A stretch of DNA of 23,263 nucleotides from SZUA-36 sp041570235 (GTDB lineage: Bacteria; Pseudomonadota; Gammaproteobacteria; Xanthomonadales; SZUA-36), in NCBI GenBank assembly GCA_041570235.1, contig JBFFWN010000021.1, forward strand, positions 1 to 23,263, given 5' to 3'. This document shows, one piece after another, positions 23,260 to 23,263 of the stretch. Under the pieces are notes generated by a model. The model did not search any database. It saw only the letters and a program-made list of their open reading frames with translations, and was not told where the DNA came from. A program made the translations under genes and the position numbers. How positions within the stretch are numbered: position 1 is the first letter of the stretch; each line of letters starts with the position of its first letter.

Positions 23260-23263
23260 CTGA

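Overview
The window looks like a chromosomal stretch of a Gram-negative, facultatively anaerobic proteobacterium, most likely a gammaproteobacterium. The reasons are an E. coli-style four-subunit frdABCD, an MtrA/MtrB outer-membrane electron conduit, FNR-type palindromes, Shine-Dalgarno starts and tightly overlapping operons. The genus cannot be named from the sequence. The theme is anaerobic respiration: five genes together encode 28 c-type heme attachment sites (1 + 10 + 2 + 8 + 7). I found no tRNA, rRNA, CRISPR array, transposase or integrase.

Layout. (1) 2-2211, plus strand: two tandem paralogous secreted NHL-repeat proteins. The first is cut by the window edge; the second carries a dockerin-like calcium-binding segment. 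(2) 6710-2289, minus strand: an overlapping operon of protoporphyrinogen oxidase (heme synthesis), a histidine kinase whose periplasmic sensor region has two heme c motifs, and a sigma-54-activator response regulator. (3) 6923-10536, plus strand: a monoheme lipoprotein cytochrome, then a decaheme MtrA/DmsE-type cytochrome and its MtrB/PioB-type beta-barrel, closed by a strong terminator. (4) 10715-14786: frdABCD followed by rquA, the rhodoquinone-forming enzyme. An FNR box and an 18-bp tandem duplication lie in the promoter. (5) 14817-17180: two DUF1538 membrane proteins, a PII-like protein and a CBS-pair protein, then a terminator. (6) 17390-23208: an FNR box, then an octaheme tetrathionate-reductase-family cytochrome, a heptaheme/cytochrome-b fusion, a YeeE/YedE half transporter, and a YeeE/YedE-rhodanese fusion that has lost its rhodanese cysteine and ends in a SoxY-like GGCG tail.

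How they fit together (inference). Without oxygen an FNR-type regulator would switch on heme synthesis with the heme-sensing two-component system, fumarate reductase, and the sulfur module. RquA makes the low-potential rhodoquinone that fumarate reductase needs. The MtrAB conduit exchanges electrons with the outside. The octaheme/cytochrome b/YedE module connects the quinone pool to a periplasmic sulfur compound such as thiosulfate, tetrathionate or a protein-bound sulfane. The DUF1538 pair probably moves cations under nucleotide control through its PII and CBS partners.
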